Shown one piece after another: positions 43,476 to 53,317 of a stretch of DNA of 64,000 bases. A program made the translations under genes and the position numbers. The notes beneath the pieces are model-generated. The model had not been told where the DNA came from, did no database searches, and saw only the letters and a list, made by a program, of their open reading frames with translations. Numbering within the stretch: the first letter of the stretch is position 1; every line of letters starts with the position of its first letter. Origin of the DNA: Thiococcus pfennigii (GTDB lineage Bacteria > Pseudomonadota > Gammaproteobacteria > Chromatiales > Chromatiaceae); assembly GCF_016583835.1 (NCBI RefSeq), contig NZ_NRRW01000005.1, positions 52,429 through 116,428 of the forward strand, read 5' to 3'.

Positions 43476-44164
43476 GGAATGGGCTCCGGGGAGGCTCATG
43501 CTAACGAGAAACGTTCTTGATCTTAAGTGGTGATCTTATCGCGCGCCGCGGGTTCGAGCAAATCCGTTCGGCGCCCAGATCGTCGCCCGGCGCGACGCCG
43601 GGGCGCCGGCTCGGAACACAGGATCGTGGAATGCCGGCCTGTGCGGGGCATTGATGGGGCGCGGGGCCGATCGGGGATCGAGCGGGTGCGGGAATACGCG
43701 CGTGCGCGCGCAGAGCGGGCGTTTCATGTGCCTTCATCGCGGATGCCGGCGGCGTGCGTTCGCTCGCCGACTCATTCTGCAAGCCCATGAAATAAATTGG
43801 CTAATTCCGTCTTTGTCGGACGCTTCGAATGACATCGCGGAGGCCGAATGCGACCGGTGGGGTAGACGTGCGCGCTCACCTCGGTACAATAAGGGGACTT
43901 CAATAACGGCCCGAAGCTGTGCTGACGCCTGGCATCGTCCAGTCAGGCGCGCTGTATGACTTGCGTGCCGACATCAATCCGTCAGAAAACTGACACCGCC
44001 ACGCCGGAACAGGCGTGCAATCAACGACACGTCGCACGTGTCGGTCGGCAAATGAAGTGATTGCCTTGCAGTGCCCGTGCGGCATCGGCAAGCGCTACCC
44101 TTCGGTCGAGCCTCGGGCATCGGCGTTCATTCCACCAGATCCCTGCAACAGGGAGAGGAGATCT
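43476..44164. other. Divergent intergenic region of feo and betaine operons
   Basis: About 690 bases with no convincing gene. It must hold the feo promoter on the left, within a moderately AT-rich patch at 43500-43550, and the promoter of the glycine betaine genes on the right. I could not identify a Fur box with confidence. GGGAGAGGAG just before 44165 is the ribosome-binding site of the methyltransferase gene. Confidence 0.6.
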
Positions 44165-44983
44165 ATGGCTATCCATGCGCAGAAGCAAGACTTCGGCGAC
44201 AACCCGTTAGAGGTCCGCGACACCGATCATTACACCGCCGAGTACGTCCATTCCCTCGCCGAGAAGTGGGACCAACTGATCGACTGGGATGCCCGCGCGA
44301 GCGGCGAGGGCGACTTCTTCATCGAGGTGCTGCGCGAGCACGGCGCGAAGAAGGTCCTCGACGTCGCCACGGGTACCGGCTTCCACTCGGTGCAGCTGCT
44401 GCGCGCCGGCTTCGAGGTGACCAGCGCCGACGGCAGCCCGGCCATGCTCGCCAAGGCCTTCGAGAATGCGCGTGGTTACGATCACATCCTGCGCACCGTC
44501 CACGCCGACTGGCGGTGGCTGAATCGCGATGTGCACGATTATTACGACGCCGTCATCTGTCTCGGCAACTCCTTCACGCATCTGCATGACGACAACGACC
44601 GTCGCAAGGCCCTCGCCGAATTCTATGCCACGCTGCGCCACGACGGGATCCTGATCATCGATCAGCGCAATTACGACGCGATCCTCGACCATCGTATCGA
44701 GCCGACCCACAATTACTACTACTGCGGTGGCAATGTGCGGGCGACCCCCGAGCATGTCGACGAGAGCCTGGCGCGCTTCCGCTACGAGTTCCCCGGCGAG
44801 CAGGTCTTCCATCTGAACATGTTCCCGTTGCGCAAGAACTACGTGCGGCAACTGCTGCGCGAGGTCGGGTTCCAGCGGGTCACGACCTACGGCGACTTCA
44901 AGGAGACCTACCACGACAACGAGCCGGACTTCTTCATCCATGTCGCGGAGAAGTCCTATATCCAGGGGGGGGACGCCGAATGA
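44165..44983 (+). CDS. Glycine/sarcosine N-methyltransferase
   Basis: 272-residue SAM-dependent enzyme performing the first two methylations in glycine betaine synthesis: glycine to sarcosine to dimethylglycine. Motif I is KVLDVATGTGFHSVQLL and the post-I acid lies in VTSADGSPAML. FGDNPLEVRDTDHYTAEYV is the family N-terminus. The ATG at 44165 has AGGAG 4 bases upstream. Its stop overlaps the start of the next gene (ATGA), so the pathway is translated as a unit. This route is known from halophiles such as Halorhodospira and Aphanothece. Confidence 0.93.
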   Translation: MAIHAQKQDFGDNPLEVRDTDHYTAEYVHSLAEKWDQLIDWDARASGEGDFFIEVLREHGAKKVLDVATGTGFHSVQLLRAGFEVTSADGSPAMLAKAFENARGYDHILRTVHADWRWLNRDVHDYYDAVICLGNSFTHLHDDNDRRKALAEFYATLRHDGILIIDQRNYDAILDHRIEPTHNYYYCGGNVRATPEHVDESLARFRYEFPGEQVFHLNMFPLRKNYVRQLLREVGFQRVTTYGDFKETYHDNEPDFFIHVAEKSYIQGGDAE

Positions 44984-45822
44984 GCATGGCCTATTCCGAG
45001 ACCGTCGAGACGGCCCGTCGCTACTACAACAGCGATGATGCCGACAACTTCTACTTCCTCGTCTGGGGCGGAGAGGACATCCACGTCGGCCTCTACGAGA
45101 CGCCCCAGGATCCGGTCGACGCGGCGAGCCGTCGCACGGTCGCGCGCATGGCCGACCTCGCCGCGGGCCTCGGCCCGGGCAGTCGCGTGCTCGACATCGG
45201 CGCCGGTTACGGCGGCGCCTCCCGCTATCTCGCCAAGCGCTTCGGCTGCCGGGTCACGGCCCTGAACCTGAGCGAGAAGGAGAACGAGCGCAACCGTCTG
45301 ATGAGCGCCGAGCAGGGGCTCGCCGAGCAGGTCGAGGTCGTCGACGGCAGCTTCGAGGCGATCCCGGCCGAGGATGGGGCGTACGACCTGGTGTGGTCCC
45401 AGGACGCGATCCTGCACAGCGGCGCGCGCGAGCAGGTCATCGCCGAGGTGGCCCGCGTGCTGCGCCCTGGCGGCGAACTGATCTTCACCGACCCGATGCA
45501 GGCCGACGATTGCCCGGCGGGCGTCTTGGGGCCGGTCCTCGATCGTATCCACCTCGAGAGCCTGGGTTCGGTCGGGTTCTATCGGCAGGCGGCCGCCAAG
45601 CACGGCCTCGCCGAGGTCGAGGTCATCGACCTGACCGACAATCTGACCATGCACTACCAGCGGGTGCGCGAGGAGCTGGAGCGGCTGCGGCCCGAGTTGG
45701 AGGGCAAGGTCTCCGATGCCTACGTCGAGAACATGGTCAAGGGGCTCAATGCCTGGGTCGATGCCGGGCGCAAGGGCTACCTGAATTGGAGCATCATGCA
45801 TTTCCGCAAGGCCGCCTCCTGA
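44980..45822 (+). CDS. Sarcosine/dimethylglycine N-methyltransferase
   Basis: 280 residues. It completes betaine synthesis by methylating sarcosine and dimethylglycine to glycine betaine with SAM. Motif I is VLDIGAGYGGASRYLAKRFG; later motifs DLVWSQDAILHSGA and LRPGGELIFTDPMQADD are typical. It overlaps the upstream methyltransferase by 4 bases. Together they make the compatible solute from glycine without choline. Confidence 0.93.
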   Translation: MSMAYSETVETARRYYNSDDADNFYFLVWGGEDIHVGLYETPQDPVDAASRRTVARMADLAAGLGPGSRVLDIGAGYGGASRYLAKRFGCRVTALNLSEKENERNRLMSAEQGLAEQVEVVDGSFEAIPAEDGAYDLVWSQDAILHSGAREQVIAEVARVLRPGGELIFTDPMQADDCPAGVLGPVLDRIHLESLGSVGFYRQAAAKHGLAEVEVIDLTDNLTMHYQRVREELERLRPELEGKVSDAYVENMVKGLNAWVDAGRKGYLNWSIMHFRKAAS

Positions 45823-46031
45823 GCGCGGCCCCGACGGCGGTGCGTCCGGTGCGGTGTCGCCGGGCGGTCCCGGCCGGCGCACGGTGCGCCGGCGGTGTCG
45901 GCGAAGCAGTATGACGGGGCCTCCCGGGGCGACCCCGGATCGAGCGGCCGGGCGAAGGCCCGGCATGGCGGGTAGTCAGCGCCGTCGAGGCCGCCGTGCG
46001 CGCGCCCGGATGCCGGCGGCGGGCGCCGGGT

Positions 46032-46670
46032 TCAGGAGCGGATGAACGACATGAACTCCGAGCGCGTGCGCGGGTCGTCCTGGAAGGTGCCGCGCATCGC
46101 GCTGGAGACGGTCGTGCTGCGCTGCTTCTGGACCCCGCGCATCATCATGCAGGTGTGGCTCGCCTCCATGACCACGGCGACGCCATGGGCCCCGAGGTGG
46201 GTCATCAGGGCGTCGGCGACCTGGTTCGTGAGGCGCTCCTGGACCTGGAGGCGGCGGGCGAACACGTCGACGACCCGCGCGATCTTGCTCAGCCCGACCA
46301 CCTTGCCATTCGGCAGATAACCGACGTGGGCATGGCCGAAGAAGGGCAGCATGTGGTGCTCGCACAGCGAGTAGAACTCGATGTCGCGCACCACGACCAT
46401 CTCGGTGCAGTCCTCCTCGAAGAGGGCCTGTCTGATCACATCCTCGGCCGACATCCGGTAGCCGCTGGTCAGGAAGTCCATCGCCTTGGCCACCCGCAGC
46501 GGCGTGCGCCTCAGCCCCTCGCGGGCCGGGTCCTCGCCGACGGCCGAGAGCATCGCCTCGACCAAGGCCTCCTTGTGCGGGTCGTAGACCTCGTCGGCGC
46601 TCTCGGCATCGAGGCTTGCGGCATAGTGACCGCTGACCGCGACGCGCGACCGTTCGTTGCTGTCGTACAT
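46032..46670 (-). CDS. folE: GTP cyclohydrolase I (type IA, FolE)
   Basis: 212-residue zinc enzyme opening the folate/tetrahydropterin pathway (GTP to dihydroneopterin triphosphate). Zinc and catalytic residues are visible in [18 protein letters not shown] and [12 protein letters not shown]. The ATG at 46670 starts a leader of ~30 residues before the conserved core. A type IB enzyme doing the same reaction (folE2) lies at 27.8 kb. Its upstream neighbours are on the other strand, so it is probably monocistronic. Confidence 0.95.
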   Translation of the reverse strand: MYDSNERSRVAVSGHYAASLDAESADEVYDPHKEALVEAMLSAVGEDPAREGLRRTPLRVAKAMDFLTSGYRMSAEDVIRQALFEEDCTEMVVVRDIEFYSLCEHHMLPFFGHAHVGYLPNGKVVGLSKIARVVDVFARRLQVQERLTNQVADALMTHLGAHGVAVVMEASHTCMMMRGVQKQRSTTVSSAMRGTFQDDPRTRSEFMSFIRS

Positions 46671-47388
46671 GATCCGAATCCTGTTCCTGCGCCGATGTCG
46701 TCGGTGATCGGCCCCGAAATCCAGTGTGGGGTCTCGTCGGAAAAAGCCAAAGGGATCGGCCGGCGGCGCGCGCCAGTCGACCCGATGGCCGGCCCCGTCG
46801 GCGCGACGGATCGGTCCTGATCCGCAGAATGCAGGCGGGGCGCACCGGCAGCCTCCGCCGGGGGCGCCTGTGCCGGCAGGCGCCCGCTGGCGGGCGATCC
46901 GGGCGGCCAATCGCCGGCAAGTCGGCCCCTATCGGCGCCCTATCGGCGCCCAGCCGGCCGCCCAGGGGGTGATTCGAGCCCGGCCGGCGCCGACTGGGTC
47001 CCCCCGGGAGGCGGGCCTCGCCAGCGCACCCCGCCGAGGGGCGACCGGCAACCGTTCGACCAGTTCGGAAACGGGCCGCAGACCGGATCGGCCCGGGTCC
47101 CGTGTGGCGCATTGGCCAACGGCGGCGAAATCCGATATACTCTCTAACGCTTTGATTTAACTATTTTGTCCGTCGCGAACGACAGGGACGACTATGTTGC
47201 CGATCGCCGTTGCGAAGGTCTCTGCCTGTCGCCGCAGGCCCTCGTCATGATCCAGGCGCTACGGGCGCCGAACCCCGGCGGGGCACCGATCATCGCCCAG
47301 GCGCCCCGGTCGCGACGACCGCGCACGGTGCCGCGCCGTTGGGCCTCTCCAGCTTTCCCCCTGCCTTCTGTTAAGGAGATCCGACCCG
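46671..47388. other. Divergent intergenic region with hairpin
   Basis: No gene seen. A perfect 9-base hairpin lies at 46862-46885 (arms GGGCGCCTG and CAGGCGCCC, loop of six). TATCGGCGCCC is repeated directly at about 46929-46951. The right part holds a candidate promoter and a leader of about 240 bases for the NAGGN operon. Confidence 0.6.
47112..47141 (+). promoter_or_regulatory. Candidate sigma70 promoter of the NAGGN operon
   Basis: TTGGCC (47112-47117) and TATACT (47136-47141) are separated by 18 bases, in the only AT-rich patch before the asparagine synthase-like gene. The -10 matches consensus at five of six positions, the -35 poorly. Function is inferred from position. Confidence 0.35.
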
Positions 47389-49164
47389 ATGTGTGGCCTT
47401 TGCGGTGAGATCCGATTCGACGACGCGCCGATCGACCTGGCGGCCCTCGACAGCATGAACGAGGCACTGGCCCCGCGCGGGCCGGACGGCCGTGGGGTCC
47501 ATCTCCAGGGTGCCGTCGCGCTCGGTCATCGTCGACTCAGCATCATCGACCTGAGCCGCCATGCCGCCCAGCCGATGGTCGACAGCGCGCTCGGTCTGTC
47601 GATCGCCTTCAACGGTTGCATCTACAACTACGAGGCCCTGCGCACCGAGCTCCAGGGGCTCGGCTACCGCTTCTTCTCGCACGGCGACACAGAGGTCGTG
47701 CTCAAGGCCTTCCACGCCTGGGGCGCCGACTGCGTCCAGCGTTTCCACGGGATGTTCGCGTTCGCCATCGCCGAGCGCGACAGCGGGCGCCTGACCCTGG
47801 TGCGCGATCGCCTCGGCATCAAGCCGCTCTACTATGCCGAGCGGCCCGGTGCGCTGCGCTTCGCCTCGTCGTTGCCGGCCCTGGTGGCCGGGGGCGGCGT
47901 CGACACCGAGATCGATCCGGTGGCGCTGCACCACTACATGCATTTCCACGCCGTCGTGCCGGCCCCCTATACGATCCTGCGCGGCGTGCGCAAGCTGCCG
48001 CCGGCGACGATCCGCGTCGTCGAGCCGGACGGCCGCCAGCGCGAGCGCACCTATTGGGAGCCGCGCTTCGAGACCCCGGCCGATGAGCGCGGGTTCGGCT
48101 TCGAGGACTGGCAGGACCGGGTGCTCGACGCGCTGCGCCGGGCCGTGGAACGGCGCCTGGTGGCGGATGTCGACGTCGGCGTGCTCCTTTCGGGTGGGCT
48201 CGACTCGAGCCTCATCGTCGGGCTGTTGGCCGAGCAGGGCCAGCGCGGCCTCAACACCTTCTCGGTCGGCTTCGAGACGGTCGGCGAGGAGGTCGGCGAC
48301 GAGTTCCAGTACTCCGACCTGATCGCCCGCCACTTCGGCACGGCCCACCACAAGATCCGCGTCGACTCGGCGAGTCGGCTGCTCACCGAACTGCCCAATT
48401 GCGTGCGGGCGATGGCCGAGCCGATGGTCAGTCACGACGCGATCGGCTTCTTCCTCCTCTCCCAAGAGGTGAGTCGGCACGTCAAGGTCGTCCAGAGCGG
48501 GCAGGGGGCCGACGAGGTCTTCGCCGGCTACCACTGGTATCCGCCGCTCGTCGAGAGCCAAGATCCCGTCGCCGCCTATGCCGCGGCCTTCTGCGACCGC
48601 AGCCATGCCGAGTACTGCCGGGCCGTCGACCCGCGCTTCCACGGCGAGGACCATAGCCGCGCGCTGATCGCGAGCCACTTCGCCCGACCGGGTGCGGAGG
48701 CGCCGGTCGACAAGGCGCTGCGCCTCGATCAGCTCATCATGCTCGTCGATGATCCGGTCAAGCGCGTCGACAACATGACGATGGCCTGGGGCCTGGAGGC
48801 CCGCGTGCCCTTCCTCGACCACGAGCTGGTCGAGCTCGCGGCCCGCATTCCGGATCGCTTCAAGCTCCACGACGACGGCAAGGGGGTGCTCAAGGCCGTC
48901 GGCCGGCGGGTCATCCCGGCCGAGGTCATCGACCGCCCGAAGGGCTACTTCCCGGTGCCGGCGCTGAAGTACCTGCGCGGTGACGTGCTCGGTTTCGTGC
49001 GCGATCTGGTGACCTCGCCGGCGGCACGTGGGCGGGCCATCTTCCAGCCGGGCTATGTCGAGGAGCTGCTCGCGGCGCCCGAGGCGCATATCACGCCGTT
49101 GCGCGGCTCCAAGCTGTGGCAAGTCGCCCTGCTCGAGATGTGGTTCCAGCAACAGGGCCTCTGA
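47389..49164 (+). CDS. N-acetylglutaminylglutamine amidotransferase (AsnB-like)
   Basis: 591 residues with asparagine-synthase architecture. Cys2 in MCGLCGEIRF is the glutaminase nucleophile; the glutaminase domain spans about residues 1-200, with RLSIIDLS and RDRLGIKPLYY. The synthetase domain has the PP-loop VLLSGGLDSSLI. It amidates the dipeptide N-acetylglutaminylglutamine to the osmolyte NAGGN rather than making asparagine, judged from the operon. AAGGAG precedes the ATG. The operon continues with the dipeptide synthetase and an M42 peptidase, the same trio known in Pseudomonas. Confidence 0.92.
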   Translation: MCGLCGEIRFDDAPIDLAALDSMNEALAPRGPDGRGVHLQGAVALGHRRLSIIDLSRHAAQPMVDSALGLSIAFNGCIYNYEALRTELQGLGYRFFSHGDTEVVLKAFHAWGADCVQRFHGMFAFAIAERDSGRLTLVRDRLGIKPLYYAERPGALRFASSLPALVAGGGVDTEIDPVALHHYMHFHAVVPAPYTILRGVRKLPPATIRVVEPDGRQRERTYWEPRFETPADERGFGFEDWQDRVLDALRRAVERRLVADVDVGVLLSGGLDSSLIVGLLAEQGQRGLNTFSVGFETVGEEVGDEFQYSDLIARHFGTAHHKIRVDSASRLLTELPNCVRAMAEPMVSHDAIGFFLLSQEVSRHVKVVQSGQGADEVFAGYHWYPPLVESQDPVAAYAAAFCDRSHAEYCRAVDPRFHGEDHSRALIASHFARPGAEAPVDKALRLDQLIMLVDDPVKRVDNMTMAWGLEARVPFLDHELVELAARIPDRFKLHDDGKGVLKAVGRRVIPAEVIDRPKGYFPVPALKYLRGDVLGFVRDLVTSPAARGRAIFQPGYVEELLAAPEAHITPLRGSKLWQVALLEMWFQQQGL

Positions 49165-49181
49165 GCCCGAGGACCCCGCCC

Positions 49182-50930
49182 ATGACCTCGAAACAGCGCA
49201 TCCAGCATCGCCTCGCCCGCAGTCGGGCGCCGTCGGTGAAGAATTGGGATCGGCGCCCGCGCAAGGATCAGCATTGCGGCGCCGACGCGGTCATCGACTG
49301 CGGCTGGGGTCGGCTGCTGTTCGGGCAGACCTTCACCGACCTCGAAGAGCTCGCCAGGCGCCTCCAGGAGGAACGCCCGGGCAAGCGCGACGTGGCCCTC
49401 TATCTGAGCGATCCCCACGTGGTCCTGGCGCACGCCCCGCAGGACCTCTTCCTCGACCCCTCGCACACCTTCCGACTCTGGCTGGAGCGCTACCAGTACT
49501 CGGTACGCCGCCCGAAGGGCTTCCGGGTGCGTCTCCTCAATAGCCACGAGGACTGCGTCGCGATCGATCGCCTCTACGCGAGCCGCCACATGGTGCCGCC
49601 GGGGCCGGACTTCATCTGGGAGAATCGGGCCTCGAAGGTCCTGACCTACTGGGTCGCCGAGGACGAGCAGGACGGGGCGATCCTCGGCGTCGTCACCGGC
49701 GTCGATCACGCGCTGGCCTTCGACGACCCGGAGAATGGCGCGAGCCTCTGGGCGCTGGCCGTCGACGCCCAGGCGATCCACCCCGGGATCGGCGAGACTC
49801 TGGTGCGCCAGGTCATCGAGTTCTACCAAGCGCGCGGCCGGGCCTTCCTCGACCTCTCGGTCATTCATGACAACCGTCAGGCGATCCGCCTGTACCAGAA
49901 GCTCGGCTTCCAGCGCATCCCGGCCTTCGCGCTCAAGAACAAGAATGCCTACAACGAGCCGCTGTTCATGGGGCCTCAGCCCCATACCGCGCTCAACCCG
50001 TATGCGATGATCATCGTCAACGAGGCGCGCCGTCGCGGCATCGGGGTCGAGGTCCTCGACGCCGAGGCCGGCTACTTCGCGCTGATCCTCGGCGGGCGGC
50101 GCATCGTCTGCCGGGAATCGCTGAGCGAGCTGACCACGGCCGTTGCGATGAGCCGCTGTGACGACAAGATCGTCACCCACCGGCTGCTGCGCCGCGCCGG
50201 TCTGCGGGTCCCGGAGCAGGCCGTCGTCACCGCCCTCGATCAGGCCGAGGCCTTCCTGTCGCGCTTCGGGCGGATCGTCGTCAAGCCGGCGCGCGGCGAG
50301 CAGGGGGCCGGGATCAGCGTCGACATCCGCGACCCGCAGGCGCTGCGCGAGGCAGTCGAGGCGGCCCGTCGGGTCTGCGACCGGGTCTTGCTGGAAGAGC
50401 TGGTCGTCGGCGAGGACCTGCGCATCATCGTCATCGACTTCCAGGTCGTCGCCGCCGCCGTGCGCCGGCCGCCTCAGATCATGGGCACCGGCCGCCACAG
50501 CATCCGCGAGTTGATCCAGGCACAGAGCCGGCGACGGCGCGCCGCGACCGGCGGCGAGAGCAGCATCCCGCTCGACGCCGAGACGGCCCGCTGCTGCGCC
50601 CAGGCCGGCTATCGGCTCGATGACGTCCTGCCGGACGGGACGCCGCTGATGGTGCGCAAGGCCGCGAACCTGCACACTGGCGGTACCATCCACGACGTCA
50701 CCGCGGAGCTGCACCCGCGGCTCGTCGCGGCGGCCCAGGCCGCTGCGCGGGCGCTCGACATCCCGGTCACCGGTCTGGACTTCATCGTACCGGCCGTCGA
50801 CGGCCCGGATTATGCGATCATCGAGGCCAACGAGCGTCCGGGGCTCGCAAACCACGAACCGCAGCCGACCGCCGAGCGCTTCATCGATCTGCTCTTTCCG
50901 CAGACCGTGTTACGGGAGATGAGCTGTTGA
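49182..50930 (+). CDS. ngg: N-acetylglutaminylglutamine synthetase (GNAT + ATP-grasp)
   Basis: 582-residue bifunctional enzyme. An N-terminal GNAT acetyltransferase region (about 100-270, with ALAVDAQAIHPGIGETLVRQ and YQKLGFQRIP) is followed by an ATP-grasp ligase (about 300-580, with VVKPARGEQGAGISVDI and the acidic ending YAIIEANERPGLANHEP). It would acetylate glutamine and join a second glutamine using ATP. The ATG at 49182 lies 17 bases after the amidotransferase stop. A longer frame upstream is antisense-like and is rejected. Confidence 0.92.
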   Translation: MTSKQRIQHRLARSRAPSVKNWDRRPRKDQHCGADAVIDCGWGRLLFGQTFTDLEELARRLQEERPGKRDVALYLSDPHVVLAHAPQDLFLDPSHTFRLWLERYQYSVRRPKGFRVRLLNSHEDCVAIDRLYASRHMVPPGPDFIWENRASKVLTYWVAEDEQDGAILGVVTGVDHALAFDDPENGASLWALAVDAQAIHPGIGETLVRQVIEFYQARGRAFLDLSVIHDNRQAIRLYQKLGFQRIPAFALKNKNAYNEPLFMGPQPHTALNPYAMIIVNEARRRGIGVEVLDAEAGYFALILGGRRIVCRESLSELTTAVAMSRCDDKIVTHRLLRRAGLRVPEQAVVTALDQAEAFLSRFGRIVVKPARGEQGAGISVDIRDPQALREAVEAARRVCDRVLLEELVVGEDLRIIVIDFQVVAAAVRRPPQIMGTGRHSIRELIQAQSRRRRAATGGESSIPLDAETARCCAQAGYRLDDVLPDGTPLMVRKAANLHTGGTIHDVTAELHPRLVAAAQAAARALDIPVTGLDFIVPAVDGPDYAIIEANERPGLANHEPQPTAERFIDLLFPQTVLREMSC

Positions 50931-52036
50931 AACCGGTGCCGCTCGATACCGAATACTTGACCGATATCCTGCTCAAGCTGCTCTACACGCCGAGTCCATC
51001 CGGCTACACCGATCGGATCGTGCACGTCGTCTGCGAGGAGCTCGAGCGGCTCGAGATCCCGTTCGAACTGACCCGTCGCGGGGCGATCCGCGCGACGCTG
51101 CGGGGCGAGGTCTCGCAGCCCGACCGGGCGATCGTCGCCCACATCGACACCCTCGGGGCCATGGTCAAGGGCCTGAAGGACAACGGCCGGCTGGAGTTGG
51201 TGCCGGTCGGCCACTGGAACGCCCGCTTCGCCGAGGGCGCGCGCGGCACCCTCTACACCGATCTGGGCCAGCATCGCGGTACCATCCTGCCGCTGAAGGC
51301 CTCGGGCCACACCTTCGGGCCCGAGATCGACAATCAGCCGGGCGGTTGGGAATATGTCGAGTTCCGCATCGACGAGCAGGTCCACCGCCTGCCCGATCTG
51401 CTGCGCTTGGGCGTGCACGTCGGCGACTTCATCGCCATCGATACCAATCCGGAGATCACGACGACCGGCTTCATCAACGCCCGGCACCTCGACGACAAGG
51501 CCGGCGCCGCCGTGTTGCTGACGGCCTTGGAGGCGATCCGGCGCGAGCGGGTTGCGCTGCCGGTCGACTGCCATCCGCTCTTCACGATCTCCGAGGAGGT
51601 CGGCTCCGGCGCCTCCGGTGCATTGCACCAGGACGTCGCCGAGATGCTGACGATCGACAACGGCACGACGGCCCCGGGGCAGAACTCCAGCGAGTTCGGC
51701 GTGACCATCTGCATGGCCGACATGGGCGGGCCGTTCGACTACCACCTGACCCACCGCGTGATCCAGCTCTGCCAGGAGTTCGGTATCCGCCACCAGCGCG
51801 ACGTCTTCCGCTACTACCGCTCCGACAGCGCCGCGGCACTCGAGGCCGGCAACGACGTGCGCACGGCCCTGGTGACCTTCGGCATCGACGCCTCGCACGG
51901 CTACGAGCGCATCCATTTCGACGCCCTGGAGTCGCTCGCCAAGCTGGTGACCATCTACATGCAGGGGCCGCCACTCTACCCCCGCGACCGCTACGACATT
52001 GGCCCGCGCGCCGGCTTCTCGACGCTGCCCGGCTGA
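50927..52036 (+). CDS. NAGGN-system M42-family peptidase
   Basis: 369-residue aminopeptidase-like protein of family M42. Metal-binding residues lie in IVAHIDTLG, RHLDDKAGAA and TISEEVGSG, consistent with a two-zinc site. It is the third member of the osmolyte operon; its substrate is unproven but degradation or turnover of the dipeptide osmolyte is likely. It uses a TTG start that overlaps the ngg stop by 4 bases (TTGA); no ATG gives the family N-terminus. Confidence 0.9.
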   Translation: MKPVPLDTEYLTDILLKLLYTPSPSGYTDRIVHVVCEELERLEIPFELTRRGAIRATLRGEVSQPDRAIVAHIDTLGAMVKGLKDNGRLELVPVGHWNARFAEGARGTLYTDLGQHRGTILPLKASGHTFGPEIDNQPGGWEYVEFRIDEQVHRLPDLLRLGVHVGDFIAIDTNPEITTTGFINARHLDDKAGAAVLLTALEAIRRERVALPVDCHPLFTISEEVGSGASGALHQDVAEMLTIDNGTTAPGQNSSEFGVTICMADMGGPFDYHLTHRVIQLCQEFGIRHQRDVFRYYRSDSAAALEAGNDVRTALVTFGIDASHGYERIHFDALESLAKLVTIYMQGPPLYPRDRYDIGPRAGFSTLPG

Positions 52037-52128
52037 GCGAACAACCGAGGTAGGCCGGCTCCTACCACGCGCCACGCGGGGATTGCGCAGTCTTGCACTA
52101 GGTGCGGCGCTGATTGGTCTGCGCTGGA

Positions 52129-52163
52129 GGCTGAAGGCTGAAGGCTGAAGGCTGAAGGCTGAA
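52129..52163. repeat. Heptanucleotide tandem repeat (GGCTGAA x5)
   Basis: Five perfect copies of GGCTGAA, just beyond the 3' end of rsgA. Read on the minus strand it would encode a repeating FSLQPSA-type peptide, but no gene covers it. A unit length not divisible by three makes it a typical slippage-prone tract. Confidence 0.9.
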
Positions 52164-52168
52164 GCCGC

Positions 52169-53167
52169 CTATCCGCCGGCGCGCAGCAGGTGCTGGAAGG
52201 TCGCCAGCCGTTCCGGGTGCACCCGGCTGTCGGCGACGGCCGTCTTGAGCGCGCAGCCTGGCTCCTGGTCGTGGCGGCAGTCCCCGAAGCGACAGTGCCC
52301 GACCAGCGGGGCCAGTTCGCGGAAGCCGCGTGCCAGGTCGCCTGGGTCGATCGCGCCGAGGCGGAAGCTGCGCACGCCGGGAGAATCGATCAGGAAGCTG
52401 TCCTCGGCGAGGCGATAACGGGTCGTCGCCGAGGTCGTGTGGCGACCGAGGCCGGTCGCCTGGGACAGCCGCCCGATCTGGATCTCGCGGTCGGGCAGCA
52501 GGGTCTTGACCAGCGACGACTTTCCGACCCCCGATTGGCCGACCAGGATGCTCGTATGCCCGCGCAGGGCCGCGACCAGCGGGGCGAGCGTCGCATCGCG
52601 ACGCAGGCTGAGCCACAGCAACGGGTAGCCGAGTGCACCATAGTGGGCGAAGCGTTGCTCGAAGGTCGGGCGTTCGCCGTCGTCGATCAGGTCCATCTTG
52701 GTGACGGCGATCAGCGCGCGCACGCCGATCAGCTCGGCGGCGACCAGGTACTGGTCGAGCAGATACGGGCTCGGCTCCGGGCGCGGGGCGAGCACGATGA
52801 CCAGCTGGTCCAGGTTCGCAGCCAGCGCCCTGGCGCGCCCGGCGTGGTCCGGGCGGCTCAGCAGCGTGCGGCGTGGTTGGAGCGCGGTGACGATCCCCTG
52901 ACCGGGGCCGAGCGACTGCCAGACGACCTCGTCGCCGCAGACCGGGTCGCCGATGTTTTGTCGCGCCAGGCAGTGCCAGACCCGGCCTGCGCCGTCCTCG
53001 ACGGCCAGGTTGGCCCCGTGGCGCACGACGACGGTGCCGGCCGCGGGGGGCGCCTCGTCGAGCTCGGCGAGGACCCGCTCGGTGCGGTCGGCGAGGCGCT
53101 GGCGGCGCCGCTCCTGGATCGTGCGGATCCGCTCGATCTGGCGTTCAGACAGGCGCCGGCGAGGCAT
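52169..53167 (-). CDS. rsgA: Small ribosomal subunit biogenesis GTPase RsgA
   Basis: 332-residue circularly permuted GTPase that checks the decoding centre during late 30S assembly. The N-terminal OB fold is followed by G4 AVTKMDLID, G1 LVGQSGVGKSSLV and G3 DSPGVRSF in permuted order. The zinc finger has CRFGDCRHDQEPGC. It is divergent from orn, the usual gammaproteobacterial neighbour. Confidence 0.95.
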   Translation of the reverse strand: MPRRRLSERQIERIRTIQERRRQRLADRTERVLAELDEAPPAAGTVVVRHGANLAVEDGAGRVWHCLARQNIGDPVCGDEVVWQSLGPGQGIVTALQPRRTLLSRPDHAGRARALAANLDQLVIVLAPRPEPSPYLLDQYLVAAELIGVRALIAVTKMDLIDDGERPTFEQRFAHYGALGYPLLWLSLRRDATLAPLVAALRGHTSILVGQSGVGKSSLVKTLLPDREIQIGRLSQATGLGRHTTSATTRYRLAEDSFLIDSPGVRSFRLGAIDPGDLARGFRELAPLVGHCRFGDCRHDQEPGCALKTAVADSRVHPERLATFQHLLRAGG

Positions 53168-53317
53168 GGTCCGGGTTCAAGCGCGTCAGGTCTCCGCAGG
53201 GGGCAATGCCCGCATTCTAACCGATCCGTCGGTGTCGGCGCGGCGAGGAAGGGACACAGTCCGGCCGCCGTCCGGGATACAATTCCGGGCCTATGAGCCA
53301 CCGCGAGGTCAATGGAG

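Noticed and set aside
43500..43550. Possible Fur box upstream of the feo genes
   Set aside because: The AT-rich patch has GATAAGATC-like pieces, but no 19-base palindrome close enough to the Fur consensus.
52098..52616. Minus-strand frame ending in FSLQPSAFSLQP
   Set aside because: The ending is translation of the GGCTGAA tract and the rest is out of phase with rsgA.
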